The notes below the pieces were generated by a model. The model did not search any database and had not been told where the DNA came from. It saw nothing but the letters and a program-made list of their open reading frames with translations. A stretch of DNA of 64,000 bases from Dankookia rubra (GTDB lineage: Bacteria; Pseudomonadota; Alphaproteobacteria; Acetobacterales; Acetobacteraceae). This document shows, piece after piece, positions 8,523 through 17,539 of this stretch. Within the stretch, counting starts at the first letter, position 1, and each line of letters starts with the position of its first letter. Position numbers and translations under genes: made by a program. The stretch is taken from positions 232,158 through 296,157 of the forward strand of contig NZ_SMSJ01000002.1 of NCBI RefSeq assembly GCF_004355005.1, in the 5' to 3' direction.

Positions 8523-9515
8523 ATGCGGTCGCTCGATCCGATCCCCACACTGTTCATCGACCCCGCCCTCACCTTGGGAAGTTTCAGCCTGCTGGCGGGG
8601 GTGATCGTCGAAGCCCTGGCCCCGGCCCCGGGGCTGGCGGTCGGAGACCCTGGTCGCAGGCACCGGCCACATGCTGGACGACATGCAGCTGCACGGCGTC
8701 GCCGCGAAGGTGCTGCGGCATCCGGCGGTGGCCCCCCCCCTGCAAACCGTGGCGCCAAACGGCCAGCTGAACGCGAATCGGCCCGCCTGTGTCGAGCCCG
8801 CGCAACTTGCCGCGGCGCTGGTCGATGTCCTGGGGACACCCGAGCAGCGCGAGGCAGCGCTGGCGCATGTTGAGGACCCCAAGGTCGAGCGGTTCCTGAC
8901 CGGCCCGCTGGCCCGCGCGATAGGCGACGTGGCGCGGTTCCGCTCCGGCACCGCCGCTTGGTTCGACAGCGCTCTGGATCGCGTGGGCGGCGGCTACAAG
9001 CGGCGTGTCCAGTTCTGGAAGTGCCCGGCCGCGCCGCTGCTCGCGGCCGGCAGGAACGTGAATGCGCCGGCGGTGGCCAGCAGCTCTGGGTGCAACCGGG
9101 GCTGTCGGCGTCCCTGGCGGACGCGGTCAGCGCCGGCACCCCTGGCCCGACCAGGGCCCCTGCCCCGGCATCTCCTGCCGTTACCGGACAGCCGCCGGCC
9201 GATCCGCAGCAGCAGAATGACGCGAGGCTGTATGAGCTCTGGTCCCGGAGCCTGCCGTTCGACCGGAGCAACGTCACCATGCCGCACGACGCATGGGACT
9301 GGGTGAGGACGATCGCGCTGTGGCTTGCCGGCTTGCGGACCACCGCCTGCTCGACCCTGTTCGGCGTGCCGCTCTGGTTCAACGCGCTGCAGCAGCTGGC
9401 CCGCATCCGCAGCAGCGGCCCGAGCCCGTGGGAGGCTGCGGCGGCACGTGGCGACGGCCGATCTGTGGTGAGGGCCGGCCTGCAACTCGGCGCGGCGGCA
9501 TCCCCGCCCGGCTGA
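8523..9515 (+). pseudogene. Decayed gene for a conserved inner-membrane protein, several frameshifts
   Basis: Fragments of one protein family appear in order but in changing frames: a hydrophobic start (SFSLLAGVIVEAL) from ATG 8523, then a switch near 8630-8641 into ETLVAGTGHMLDDM and on to WFDSALDRVGGGYKRR, then a switch near 9045-9060 into LWVQPGLSASLADAVS and LFGVPLWFNALQQLARIR. In intact relatives known to me the WFD-MDRV-YKRR segment leads into membrane spans and an FWF-L-KL motif, as seen here in pieces. At least two frameshifts make a functional product unlikely. The family's function is unknown. Confidence 0.7.
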
Positions 9516-9637
9516 CGCGCCCGGCGGGTCGCCTCGCCCGGCACGGGTTCAAGCATCCGCGCGCCGATCCGCCCTTGCGCCCTGGCCCTGGTTCGCAAGC
9601 GCGCGGCCGGGCCGTCACGCCCGGTGGCGATCTGCCC

Positions 9638-10747
9638 TTAATCCGCGATCCGCCGGACAAGCCACGCCAGCGCCAGCGCCAGCCCCGCCAGCAGCACCGG
9701 CACCCAGGCGATCGGCGCCAGGCCCAGCAGCGCCGGCAGCAGCCCGGCGCCGAGCGTCGCCGCCGCCACCTGGAACCCCACGGCATGAGTCGCCGCAGCG
9801 GCGCCCAGCCGGGCCGGCGTGCGCGCCATCAGCGTCGGGTAGAGCGGCGCCAAGGCCACCGCCAGCAGGCCGACGGCGACCAGGTCCAGCCCCGCCGGCG
9901 CGAAGGCGAAGCCGGCCGAGGCCAGTGCCGCCACCAGGACAGCCCAGCGCAGCATGCGGTCCGGCCCCATCCGATCGACCACGAAGCCGAGCCCGATGCG
10001 GCCCAAAGCCAGCGCCGCCCAGAACAGCGCCGTTGCCGCCCCGGCGGCGGCCGGCCCGGCGCCGCGGGCATCGACCAGGATGGTGGCCAGCCATTGCCCG
10101 GTGCCGGCCTCGACGCCGCAATAGACGAAGAAGGCGGCGATCTGCCGCCGCGCCATCGGGTCGCGCAGCACCGCCAGCGCCGGCAGGCGTGGCCCCGCCG
10201 CGGGCTCCGGCCCACCCCAGCGGGCGCGGCTCAGGACGAAAGCGAGGGACAGCGCCGCCAGCATCGCCCCGATGGTCAGGTAAACCGCCCGCCAGGACGT
10301 CCCGGCCGCCAGCAGTCCGGTGGCGACGGCCGGGCTCAGCGTGGCGCCGATCCCCCAGCAGGCATGCATCCAGTTCAGGTGGCGCGGCTGGAAGCGGGCC
10401 GCGGCGAAGACGTTCATCGCCGCATCCACCGCCCCGGCGCCGAGGCCCGAGAGCAGCGCCAGCGCCACCAACGCCCACCAGGGCGGCGCCAGGGCCGCGC
10501 CGAGCGCCGCCAGGGCGGTCAGCCCGACGCTGGCCGCCAGCACCCCACCGGTGCCGAAGGCGGCGATGGCGCGGCCGGAGAGGATGCTGGCGACCATGGT
10601 CCCAGCCGAGACCGCCAGCAGAAGCGCCCCCAGCGCCGCCACCGGTTGCCCGTAGTCGAGCCGGAGCACCGGCCAGAGGGTTCCTGGCAGCGGGTCGGGC
10701 AGCCCGAGTCCGATGAAGGCGACATAGGCGAAGGCGAGCAGCGGCAC
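9638..10747 (-). CDS. Major facilitator superfamily transporter
   Basis: 369 residues from a GTG start, nearly all hydrophobic, with about 11-12 membrane segments and an inverted two-half layout. It is shorter than the typical 400 residues and fits the FucP/YbjJ-like MFS branch. The start lies 24 bp after the stop of the aspartate dehydrogenase gene, so both are on one transcript. Substrate unknown; an export or uptake role linked to aspartate or NAD precursors is only a guess from position. Confidence 0.82.
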   Translation of the reverse strand: MPLLAFAYVAFIGLGLPDPLPGTLWPVLRLDYGQPVAALGALLLAVSAGTMVASILSGRAIAAFGTGGVLAASVGLTALAALGAALAPPWWALVALALLSGLGAGAVDAAMNVFAAARFQPRHLNWMHACWGIGATLSPAVATGLLAAGTSWRAVYLTIGAMLAALSLAFVLSRARWGGPEPAAGPRLPALAVLRDPMARRQIAAFFVYCGVEAGTGQWLATILVDARGAGPAAAGAATALFWAALALGRIGLGFVVDRMGPDRMLRWAVLVAALASAGFAFAPAGLDLVAVGLLAVALAPLYPTLMARTPARLGAAAATHAVGFQVAAATLGAGLLPALLGLAPIAWVPVLLAGLALALAWLVRRIAD

Positions 10748-10771
10748 CCGGCCGCCCCCCCGCGTCCGCGC

Positions 10772-11584
10772 CTAGGACCCGACCTTCAGCGTGCTGGTCA
10801 GGCCGCGCAGGCAGGCGAGAATCGAGAGCGGGGTGATCTTGCCGGTGCGCGGATTTTCCTCGGACGGCACGTTCTCGATCGTCATGGTCAGCCGCACCGT
10901 CTCCGCCTCCAGCCGGATGGTGTGGGTATTGCGCGTGACCGTCGGGTCGCCCCAGATCTCCACCATCGTGCGCTCCGGCCCGATTCCGGCCAGGGCCAGG
11001 GCGGCGGCGACGTTGACGTTGGCGGGAAAGCCCTTGGCCGCGTCGAAGGCATTGCCCTTGAAGACAACCGTCGGCGTGGTGATGGCGAAGACGTCGATCT
11101 TGTTCTCGGACAGGTAGGGGGCGCCCTCGAGGCCGCGCGGCGGCTTGCGGGTCTCGATGGTCACGCTGTCCACCTTGCCCTCGGCCGCGGCGCGCACCGC
11201 GTCCAGCCCGAGCAGCGCGCCGGTCGGGACGACGATGCGCGCGCCGGTTTCCCGCGCCCGTGCAACCAAGTGCATCCGCGGCAGCAACGCGCCGACGCTA
11301 CTCGGCACGAAGATCCGGCCGCGGGCAATCGCGGCCTCGGCGATCTGCTCGAAGACCGCGGCCGGCGCCGCCTCCACGACGATGTCGGCCTGCTCGGCCA
11401 GCCCGGCCAGGCCGACCAGCTTCGGCGCCGAGCGGAAGCCGGCGACGGTACGCCGCGCCTTGTCCTGGTCGCGCGCCGCGACCGCGACCAGCCGCAGCCC
11501 CTCGACCCCCGCATCCAGCGCCCGCGCCAGATGCGCTCCGATCGCGCCGAGCCCGCCGATCGCCACCGTCAACTCGCCTGCCAT
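10772..11584 (-). CDS. nadX: L-aspartate dehydrogenase-like oxidoreductase
   Basis: 270 residues. The N terminus has a Rossmann motif (GGLGAIGAHLARAL) and the middle has PSSVGALL and VVPTGALLGLDAVRAA, typical of the COG1712 aspartate dehydrogenase family. Members oxidise L-aspartate to iminoaspartate, which can feed NAD synthesis. Start at ATG 11584 with GAGGG about 10 bases upstream; an upstream in-frame extension to 11671 has no domain. No nadA or nadC lies next to it, so a catabolic role is also possible. Confidence 0.8.
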   Translation of the reverse strand: MAGELTVAIGGLGAIGAHLARALDAGVEGLRLVAVAARDQDKARRTVAGFRSAPKLVGLAGLAEQADIVVEAAPAAVFEQIAEAAIARGRIFVPSSVGALLPRMHLVARARETGARIVVPTGALLGLDAVRAAAEGKVDSVTIETRKPPRGLEGAPYLSENKIDVFAITTPTVVFKGNAFDAAKGFPANVNVAAALALAGIGPERTMVEIWGDPTVTRNTHTIRLEAETVRLTMTIENVPSEENPRTGKITPLSILACLRGLTSTLKVGS

Positions 11585-11760
11585 CGGACGCCCCTCATCA
11601 ATCCTTGCCGGCGTCGCGGTTAGCAGAAGCACGGGGCCGGGACGAGGCCCCCGGATGGCCGCCTGGCACAACCATGGGCGGAACCATGGGCGCCTCGGCG
11701 CGCTATGCGGAACGACCAGCCCTGACGCGGGTCCGAAACATACCGAGGAGCACGCCTTTC

Positions 11761-12114
11761 ATGCACGCCACCCCCCTGCTGCGCGGCCTGGCCGCCGCCG
11801 CGGTGCTGACCACGCTCGCCGCCTGTGACAGCACCCGCGACGGAACGCGCGGCAACCCGCCGAGCACCGCGCTGCAGCGCGCCTATGACCGTGCCACCGA
11901 TGCGCCGAAGACCAGCGCCGACGGCACCGGCAACAACCCGTCCGGCACGGCGGCGGAGCGGGCGCTCGACCGCGCCGCGGGCACCGATACTTCGGGCGCC
12001 TATCCGGCCCAGCGGGACGGTACGCGGGCGAATCCGCCGGGCACGGCGGCGGAACGGGCCTATGATCGGACGACCGGTTCGAACACGTCGGGCGCCTATC
12101 CGCGCAACCGCTAA
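11761..12114 (+). CDS. Small lipoprotein with three internal repeats
   Basis: 117 residues. A signal peptide with lipobox LAAC (Cys about residue 21) marks it for lipid anchoring in the periplasm. The rest is three imperfect repeats of about 30 residues: DGT-x2-NPPSTALQRAYDRA, DGT-x2-NPSGTAAERALDRA and DGT-x2-NPPGTAAERAYDRT, the last two followed by the sequence TSGAYP. GAGGAG sits just upstream of the ATG. Function unknown; repeat and composition suggest a flexible envelope protein. The transcript probably ends at the T-rich hairpin at 12195-12225. Confidence 0.78.
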   Translation: MHATPLLRGLAAAAVLTTLAACDSTRDGTRGNPPSTALQRAYDRATDAPKTSADGTGNNPSGTAAERALDRAAGTDTSGAYPAQRDGTRANPPGTAAERAYDRTTGSNTSGAYPRNR

Positions 12115-12125
12115 GCAAGGAAGGC

Positions 12126-12225
12126 CGGGGGGAGGCACTTCCCCCGAGCACCCTTCGCTTTCCATGCGTCAGCCGACAGAAATGCATGAGCGGTCCGGGG
12201 AGAATGCCTTCTCCCCGGCCTTTTT
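12126..12225. repeat. Paired-hairpin intergenic element, copy 2, doubling as a terminator
   Basis: Hairpin A (about 12126-12145) is CGGGGGGAGG / ACTTCCCCCG. Hairpin B (12195-12218) has a perfect 10-bp stem, CCGGGGAGAA / TTCTCCCCGG with a TGCC loop, and is followed by CCTTTTTCG, so on the plus strand it is an intrinsic terminator for the lipoprotein gene. The spacer is shorter than in copy 1 but keeps its ends (TTTCC-TG-GTC and GATGAG-GG-TCCGGGGA). It lies between convergent genes. Confidence 0.75.
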
Positions 12226-12229
12226 CGTC

Positions 12230-13015
12230 TCAGACGACCGGGCTGCGCCCGCCATCGACGTTGAGCGCCACGCCCGCGATGTAGCCGCCGCCCTCCGAGC
12301 AGAGGAACAGCGCGGTCGCCGCGAATTCCTCCGGCCGGCCGTAGCGCCCCATCGGCAGCGCCTGGCCGAGCTTGCCCAGCCATGCCTCGTAGCTCTCGTT
12401 GGTCTTGCTGGCGGCGTGGCGGCGGCGGTGCTGGTCGCTGTCGATCAGCCCGACCAGCATGGCGTTCACCAGGATGTTGTGCTTGGCGCCCTCGTTCGCC
12501 TGCACCTTGGTCAGCGCCATGCCGGCGGCGCGCGTCACCGCGGTCGGCGCGCCCTCGGCCGGCGGCGCCTTGGCACCGGTGTTCAGCACGTTGATGATCC
12601 GGCCCCATCGCCGCGCCTGCATCCCCGGCCAGACCAGCCGCCCCAGCCGGATCGCGGCAAAGAGCTTCAGGTCGAGGTCGTTCTGCCAGAGCGCGTCCGA
12701 GACCTCGAGGAAGGGCCCGCGCTGGCTGGTGCCGGCGTTGTTGATCAGGATGTCGACCTGGCCGAAGGCCTGTTCGGCCTTGGCGAAGGCTGCCTCGCAG
12801 CCGGCGGCGGTGCTGATGTCGGCCGCGACGGCAAGAACCTCGGCGCCCGGCGCCGCGACCTTGATCTCGGCTTCGGCCGTGGCGAGCTGCTCGGCGTTGC
12901 GGGCGACGATGGCGACCTTGCCACCGGCGCCGGCGAAGGCCTTGGCGATGGCGAGGCCGAGGCCCTTGGAGCCGCCGGTGATCAGCGCGGCGCGGCCGTT
13001 CAGTGAAAGCTGCAT
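12230..13015 (-). CDS. Short-chain dehydrogenase/reductase-family protein lacking the YxxxK pair
   Basis: 261 residues with an intact cofactor motif (TGGSKGLGLAIAKA), NNAG (ILINNAGT) and the C-terminal GGR-type end, so an NAD(P)-binding Rossmann SDR. Where most SDRs carry YxxxK the protein reads GAPTAVTRAAGMAL, putting Thr and Arg at the Tyr and Lys positions. This is seen in some divergent SDR branches and raises doubt about ordinary alcohol/ketone chemistry. It stands alone, upstream of tRNA-His on the same strand. Substrate unknown. Confidence 0.82.
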   Translation of the reverse strand: MQLSLNGRAALITGGSKGLGLAIAKAFAGAGGKVAIVARNAEQLATAEAEIKVAAPGAEVLAVAADISTAAGCEAAFAKAEQAFGQVDILINNAGTSQRGPFLEVSDALWQNDLDLKLFAAIRLGRLVWPGMQARRWGRIINVLNTGAKAPPAEGAPTAVTRAAGMALTKVQANEGAKHNILVNAMLVGLIDSDQHRRRHAASKTNESYEAWLGKLGQALPMGRYGRPEEFAATALFLCSEGGGYIAGVALNVDGGRSPVV

Positions 13016-13082
13016 GGATGTGGTTCCCCCCTTGGGTGCCCGTCATCCTGCCGCCAGCGGCCGGGATCGGGAAGGAGGGGGA

Positions 13083-13159
13083 TGGGGCGACCTACGGGGC
13101 TCGAACCCGTGACATTCGGCACCACAAGCCGACGCTCTGCCAGCTGAGCTAAGGCCGCC
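13083..13159 (-). tRNA. tRNA-His (GUG)
   Basis: Read on the minus strand the gene folds as a full cloverleaf: anticodon stem TCGGC/GCCGA with loop TTGTGGT (anticodon GTG), T-loop TTCGAGC, and encoded CCA (13083-13085). Aligning TAGCTCAG to positions 8-15 leaves an extra G at the 5' end that pairs with C73, the G-1:C73 identity pair of bacterial tRNA-His, encoded in the gene rather than added later. Confidence 0.95.
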
Positions 13160-13205
13160 ACACAGACCCGCCGCGGTTGGCGCCGCGACGGGGCTGGGAA
13201 TAAGG

Positions 13206-14399
13206 CTAGCCGGCCGCCGCCGTCAACTGCCGGCCGCGCGATTCCACCCAAGGCCGCAACCGGGCGAGCGCCGCGTCGATCACCGCCTCCCCCTTGCAGA
13301 AGGCAAAGCGGGCGTAGTGGCTGGGAGCTCCGGCCGAGGCATAGAAGGCGGTGACCGGGATGGCGGTGACCTTGGCCTCCTCGGTCAGCGCCCGGCAGAA
13401 GGCCACGTCGTCGCCGTTGAAGCCGAGCGGGCGGAAGTCGGTGGTGATGAAGTAGGACCCCTGGGTCGGCAGCACGCCGAAGCCGAGCTCGGCCAGGCCC
13501 TTCGCCAGCCGGTCGCGCTTGGCCTGCAGGTGGGCGGACAGTCCGGCAAAGTAGCCGTCGTCCTTCAGCAGCCCGACTGCCACGCCGCGCTGCAGGTTGG
13601 GCGGCGTGGTGAAGGTCAGGTTCTGGTGCGCCTTGGCCACGTTGGGCGCGAGGCTGCGGTCGCAGGTGATGTAGCCCACCTTCCAGCCGGTCAGGCTGAA
13701 GGTCTTCCCCGCGCTACCGATCCGCATGCAGCGCTCGCGCATCCCCGGCAGGGTCATCAGCGGGATGTGCTTCCAGCCGTCGAAGGTCAGGTGCTCGTAG
13801 ACCTCGTCGCAGATGGCGTAGCAATCGTGCCGCTGCACCAGCTCGGCGATGAAGGCCAGCTCGGCGGCGGTGAAGACCTTGCCGGTCGGATTCATCGGGG
13901 TGTTGAACAGGATCGCCTTGGTCTTCGGCCCGAAGGCGGCGGCGAGTTCGGCGCGCGGCAGCGCCCAGTCCGGCGGGTTCAGCCGGACCAGCTTCGGGAT
14001 GGCGCCGAGCAGCTTCACCACGGGCAGGTAGGTGTCGTAGAGCGGCTCGATCAGCACGCATTCGTCGCCCGGGTTCAGCACCGCCATGAGACAGGCGGTG
14101 ATCGCTTCCGTGGCGCCCGAGGTGACGACGACCTCGGCATTCGGGTCGGCCTCGATCCCGTAGAAGCGGCGGTTGTGGGCGGCGACGGCCTGGCGCAGCT
14201 CCGGCACCCCGGTCAGCGGCGGGTACTGGTTGCGGCCGTCCTTCAGCGCCGCGGCCGCGGCCTCGATCACGTCCTCGGGCCCGTCGTAGTCGGGGAAGCC
14301 CTGGCCGAGGTTGATCGCGCCATGCTCCAGCGCCAGCGCGCTCATGACGGTGAAGATGGTGGTGCCGGTGGCCGACAGCAGGCTGTTCTGCGGCTGCAT
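13206..14399 (-). CDS. PLP-dependent class I/II aminotransferase
   Basis: 397 residues. The PLP lysine is in SAGKTFSLTGWKVG, with the substrate/cofactor motifs NTPMNPTGKV and CDEVYEHL and the N-terminal GFPDY. This pattern matches the aminotransferase group that holds the methionine aminotransferase YbdL and kynurenine aminotransferases. I start at ATG 14399; the longer open frame upstream to 14672 runs through non-coding, arginine-rich sequence. Cytoplasmic; amino donor and acceptor not known. Confidence 0.88.
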   Translation of the reverse strand: MQPQNSLLSATGTTIFTVMSALALEHGAINLGQGFPDYDGPEDVIEAAAAALKDGRNQYPPLTGVPELRQAVAAHNRRFYGIEADPNAEVVVTSGATEAITACLMAVLNPGDECVLIEPLYDTYLPVVKLLGAIPKLVRLNPPDWALPRAELAAAFGPKTKAILFNTPMNPTGKVFTAAELAFIAELVQRHDCYAICDEVYEHLTFDGWKHIPLMTLPGMRERCMRIGSAGKTFSLTGWKVGYITCDRSLAPNVAKAHQNLTFTTPPNLQRGVAVGLLKDDGYFAGLSAHLQAKRDRLAKGLAELGFGVLPTQGSYFITTDFRPLGFNGDDVAFCRALTEEAKVTAIPVTAFYASAGAPSHYARFAFCKGEAVIDAALARLRPWVESRGRQLTAAAG

Positions 14400-15099
<700 letters not shown>

Positions 15100-15156
15100 A
15101 CCGCAAGCGGCCGGCCGGGGGCGGGCCGCCTGCACGACGGGTGCGCTGGATACCCC

Positions 15157-15181
15157 GGCCATCGCCCAGGCGGCGATGGCC
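15157..15181 (+). other. Strong hairpin in the glnB-glnA spacer
   Basis: GGCCATCGCC and GGCGATGGCC form a perfect 10-bp stem around a 5-base loop in the 258-bp gap between glnB and glnA. No T-run follows, so it is not an intrinsic terminator. It may protect the upstream glnB message or adjust the ratio of the two products. The rest of the gap holds no gene. Confidence 0.6.
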
Positions 15182-15357
15182 GGGACCAGGGCACCGGGAA
15201 CACGCCGCGACCGGGACGAGCCCACGGTTCGCGGCGGATTACCCGGGCAACAGGCCGCCGCGCGCGAGCCTGGGGCACGGGTCGCGGCGTGCGCCGCGCC
15301 GAGGGGGCGAAAGGGAATCCCGTAAGGGTTCCGGGACCAGTCAGGGGTACAGGTTAC

Positions 15358-16779
15358 ATGGCAGACAAGGCAGCCGCCATCTCCAAGGTCATGGAAATGA
15401 TCAAGGAGCACAGCGTCGAATACGTCGACTTCCGCTTCACCGACCCGCGCGGCAAGTGGCAGCACACCGCCCAGCACATCTCGACGGTCGATGAGGATAC
15501 CTTCGTCGACGGCATCATGTTCGACGGGTCCTCGATCGCCGGCTGGAAGGCGATCAACGAGTCCGACATGATCCTGATGCCGGACCCGGTGAACGCCTGC
15601 ATGGACCCGTTCAGCGCCAAGCCGCAGCTGATCCTGTTCTGCGACATCATCGAGCCCTCGACCGGCCAGTTCTACGCCCGCGACCCGCGCGCCACCGCCA
15701 AGCTGGCCGAGGCCTATGTCGCCTCCTCCGGCGTCGGCGACAGCGTCCTGGTCGGCGCCGAGGCCGAGTTCTTCGTCTTCGACAGCGTCCGCTTCGGCAC
15801 CGGCGGCAACTTCGCCAGCCATTTCCTGGAGAGCGTCGAGGGCCCGGGGTCGTCGATGAAGGAATACCCGGAAGGCAATATGGGCCACCGCCCCGGCGTG
15901 AAGGGCGGCTACTTCCCGGTGGCGCCGGTCGACGGCGACGTCGACCTGCGCGCCGAGATGCTCTCGACCATGGGCGAGATGGGCCTGCCGATCGAGAAGC
16001 ACCACCACGAGGTGGCGCAGTCGCAGCACGAGCTGGGCACCAAGTTCGGCACGCTGACGACGATGGCCGACCAGATGCAAATCTACAAGTACTGCGTTCA
16101 CAACGTCGCCCACAGCTACGGCAAGACCGCGACCTTCATGCCGAAGCCGATCTACGGCGACAACGGCTCGGGCATGCACACTCATCTGTCCATCTGGAAG
16201 GAAGGCAAGCCGCTGTTCGCCGGCAACGGCTATGCCGACCTGTCGGAGCTCTGCCTCTACGCCATCGGCGGCATCATCAAGCACGCCAAGGCGGTGAACG
16301 CCTTCACCAACCCCTCGACCAACAGCTACAAGCGGCTGATCCCGGGCTTCGAGGCGCCGGTGCTGCTGGCCTATTCGGCCCGCAACCGCTCGGCCTCCTG
16401 CCGCATCCCCTATACGACGAGCCCGAAGGCGAAGCGCGTCGAGGTGCGGTTCCCGGATGCCTCGGCCAACCCGTACCTGGCCTATGCCGCGCTGACCATG
16501 GCGGCGATGGACGGCATCAAGAACCGCATCCATCCAGGCGACCCGATGGACAAGGATCTCTATGACCTGCCGCCGGAGGAGCTGAAGGGCATCCCGACGG
16601 TCTGCGGTTCGCTGCGCGAGGCGCTGGGCGCGCTCGAGGCCGACCACGACTTCCTGCTGGAAGGCGGCGTCTTCAGCCTCGACCAGATCCAGAGCTACAT
16701 CGAGCTGAAGTGGTCGGAGGTCTACCGCTTCGAGCACACCCCGCACCCCGTCGAGTTCGAGATGTACTACTCCGTCTGA
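15358..16779 (+). CDS. glnA: Glutamine synthetase, type I
   Basis: 473 residues. It makes glutamine from glutamate, ammonia and ATP. Family motifs: DGSSIAGW, the metal-ligand region [24 protein letters not shown], the ATP site NGSGMHTH, and the adenylylated tyrosine in DLYDLPPEE (about residue 402), so activity is set by reversible adenylylation. Start at ATG 15358; an upstream in-frame extension lacks family sequence. glnB lies 258 bp upstream, with the shared sigma-54 promoter. Confidence 0.97.
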   Translation: MADKAAAISKVMEMIKEHSVEYVDFRFTDPRGKWQHTAQHISTVDEDTFVDGIMFDGSSIAGWKAINESDMILMPDPVNACMDPFSAKPQLILFCDIIEPSTGQFYARDPRATAKLAEAYVASSGVGDSVLVGAEAEFFVFDSVRFGTGGNFASHFLESVEGPGSSMKEYPEGNMGHRPGVKGGYFPVAPVDGDVDLRAEMLSTMGEMGLPIEKHHHEVAQSQHELGTKFGTLTTMADQMQIYKYCVHNVAHSYGKTATFMPKPIYGDNGSGMHTHLSIWKEGKPLFAGNGYADLSELCLYAIGGIIKHAKAVNAFTNPSTNSYKRLIPGFEAPVLLAYSARNRSASCRIPYTTSPKAKRVEVRFPDASANPYLAYAALTMAAMDGIKNRIHPGDPMDKDLYDLPPEELKGIPTVCGSLREALGALEADHDFLLEGGVFSLDQIQSYIELKWSEVYRFEHTPHPVEFEMYYSV

Positions 16780-16805
16780 CCGGACCGGCTTCGGCGACGC
16801 AGGAG

Positions 16806-16833
16806 GGCCCCGCCGGCGACGGCGGGGCCTTTT
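16806..16833 (+). terminator. Rho-independent terminator of glnA
   Basis: GGCCCCGCC and GGCGGGGCC form a 9-bp stem with a 6-base loop, followed directly by TTTTCC, 26 bp after the glnA stop. It also stands between glnA and the convergent gene ending at 16839. Confidence 0.88.
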
Positions 16834-16838
16834 CCGTT

Positions 16839-17522
16839 TCAGGCCGGCTCCAGCCCGCCGGCGCGCAGCAGGTCGGCCGTCAGCGCCGCGGCCAGCCAGC
16901 GCAACAGGGCCGCCGCGCGCGCATCGGCGCCCGCGAACAGTGCCGCGGTGAAGACCGCGCGGGTATTGATCGCCTCCGGCACCGGGCCGACGATCTCGAC
17001 GCCCGGGATCGCCATCAGCTCGCTCACCTGCTGGATCGCCAGCGCCACCTCGCCGCGCGCCGCGAGCTCGGCGGTGAAGCCCTGCGGGATCACGGTCGCC
17101 TTGGCATTGACCTCGGCGGCGATGCCCAGCCGCTCGATCAGCCCGGCGAAGAAGATGCCGCTGGCCCCGGCGCGGGAATAGGCCAGGCTCGGCGCCGCCA
17201 GCAGCGCGGCGCGGAATGCCTCGGGCGTCGCAATGTCGGGATGCGGCGCGCCCGCCCGCACCGCGACGCCGACCGAGGAGCGGCAGAGATCGACCCGGCC
17301 CGCGCCGTCCAGCACGCCTGCCGCCGCCTGCGCCGCGATGCCCTCGGCGGTCAGGATGGCGATGTCGGCCCGCTCCCCCGCCTCGATCGCCGCGACCAGG
17401 CGTGCCGTCGGGTCGAAGCGGATCTCCGGGCGGAAGCCCGCCGCCTCCGCCGCCGGCAGCAGGTCGCGCACCACGCCGAGCACGCCGAGCGTGGAAAGGA
17501 CCCGGATGGGTGGGGTGGTCAT
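16839..17522 (-). CDS. ModA-like solute-binding domain protein without signal peptide
   Basis: 227 residues with the type-2 periplasmic binding protein layout of molybdate-binding ModA relatives: a short first strand (IRVLSTLGVLGVV), ADIAILTAEG, and KATVIPQGFTAELAARGE followed by ALAIQQVSEL. It begins at MTTPPIRV with no signal peptide and no lipobox, so it should be cytoplasmic, unlike true ModA. No ABC permease or ATPase lies nearby. A small-molecule sensing or enzymatic role is possible. It starts 17 bp after the phosphoesterase gene and is probably co-transcribed with it. Confidence 0.72.
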   Translation of the reverse strand: MTTPPIRVLSTLGVLGVVRDLLPAAEAAGFRPEIRFDPTARLVAAIEAGERADIAILTAEGIAAQAAAGVLDGAGRVDLCRSSVGVAVRAGAPHPDIATPEAFRAALLAAPSLAYSRAGASGIFFAGLIERLGIAAEVNAKATVIPQGFTAELAARGEVALAIQQVSELMAIPGVEIVGPVPEAINTRAVFTAALFAGADARAAALLRWLAAALTADLLRAGGLEPA

Positions 17523-17539
17523 GCGGCAGCCTCCTGGGC

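Noticed and set aside
9293-11623. 776-codon plus-strand frame across MFS and nadX
   Set aside because: Runs antisense through two recognised genes; Arg/Gln-rich without motif.
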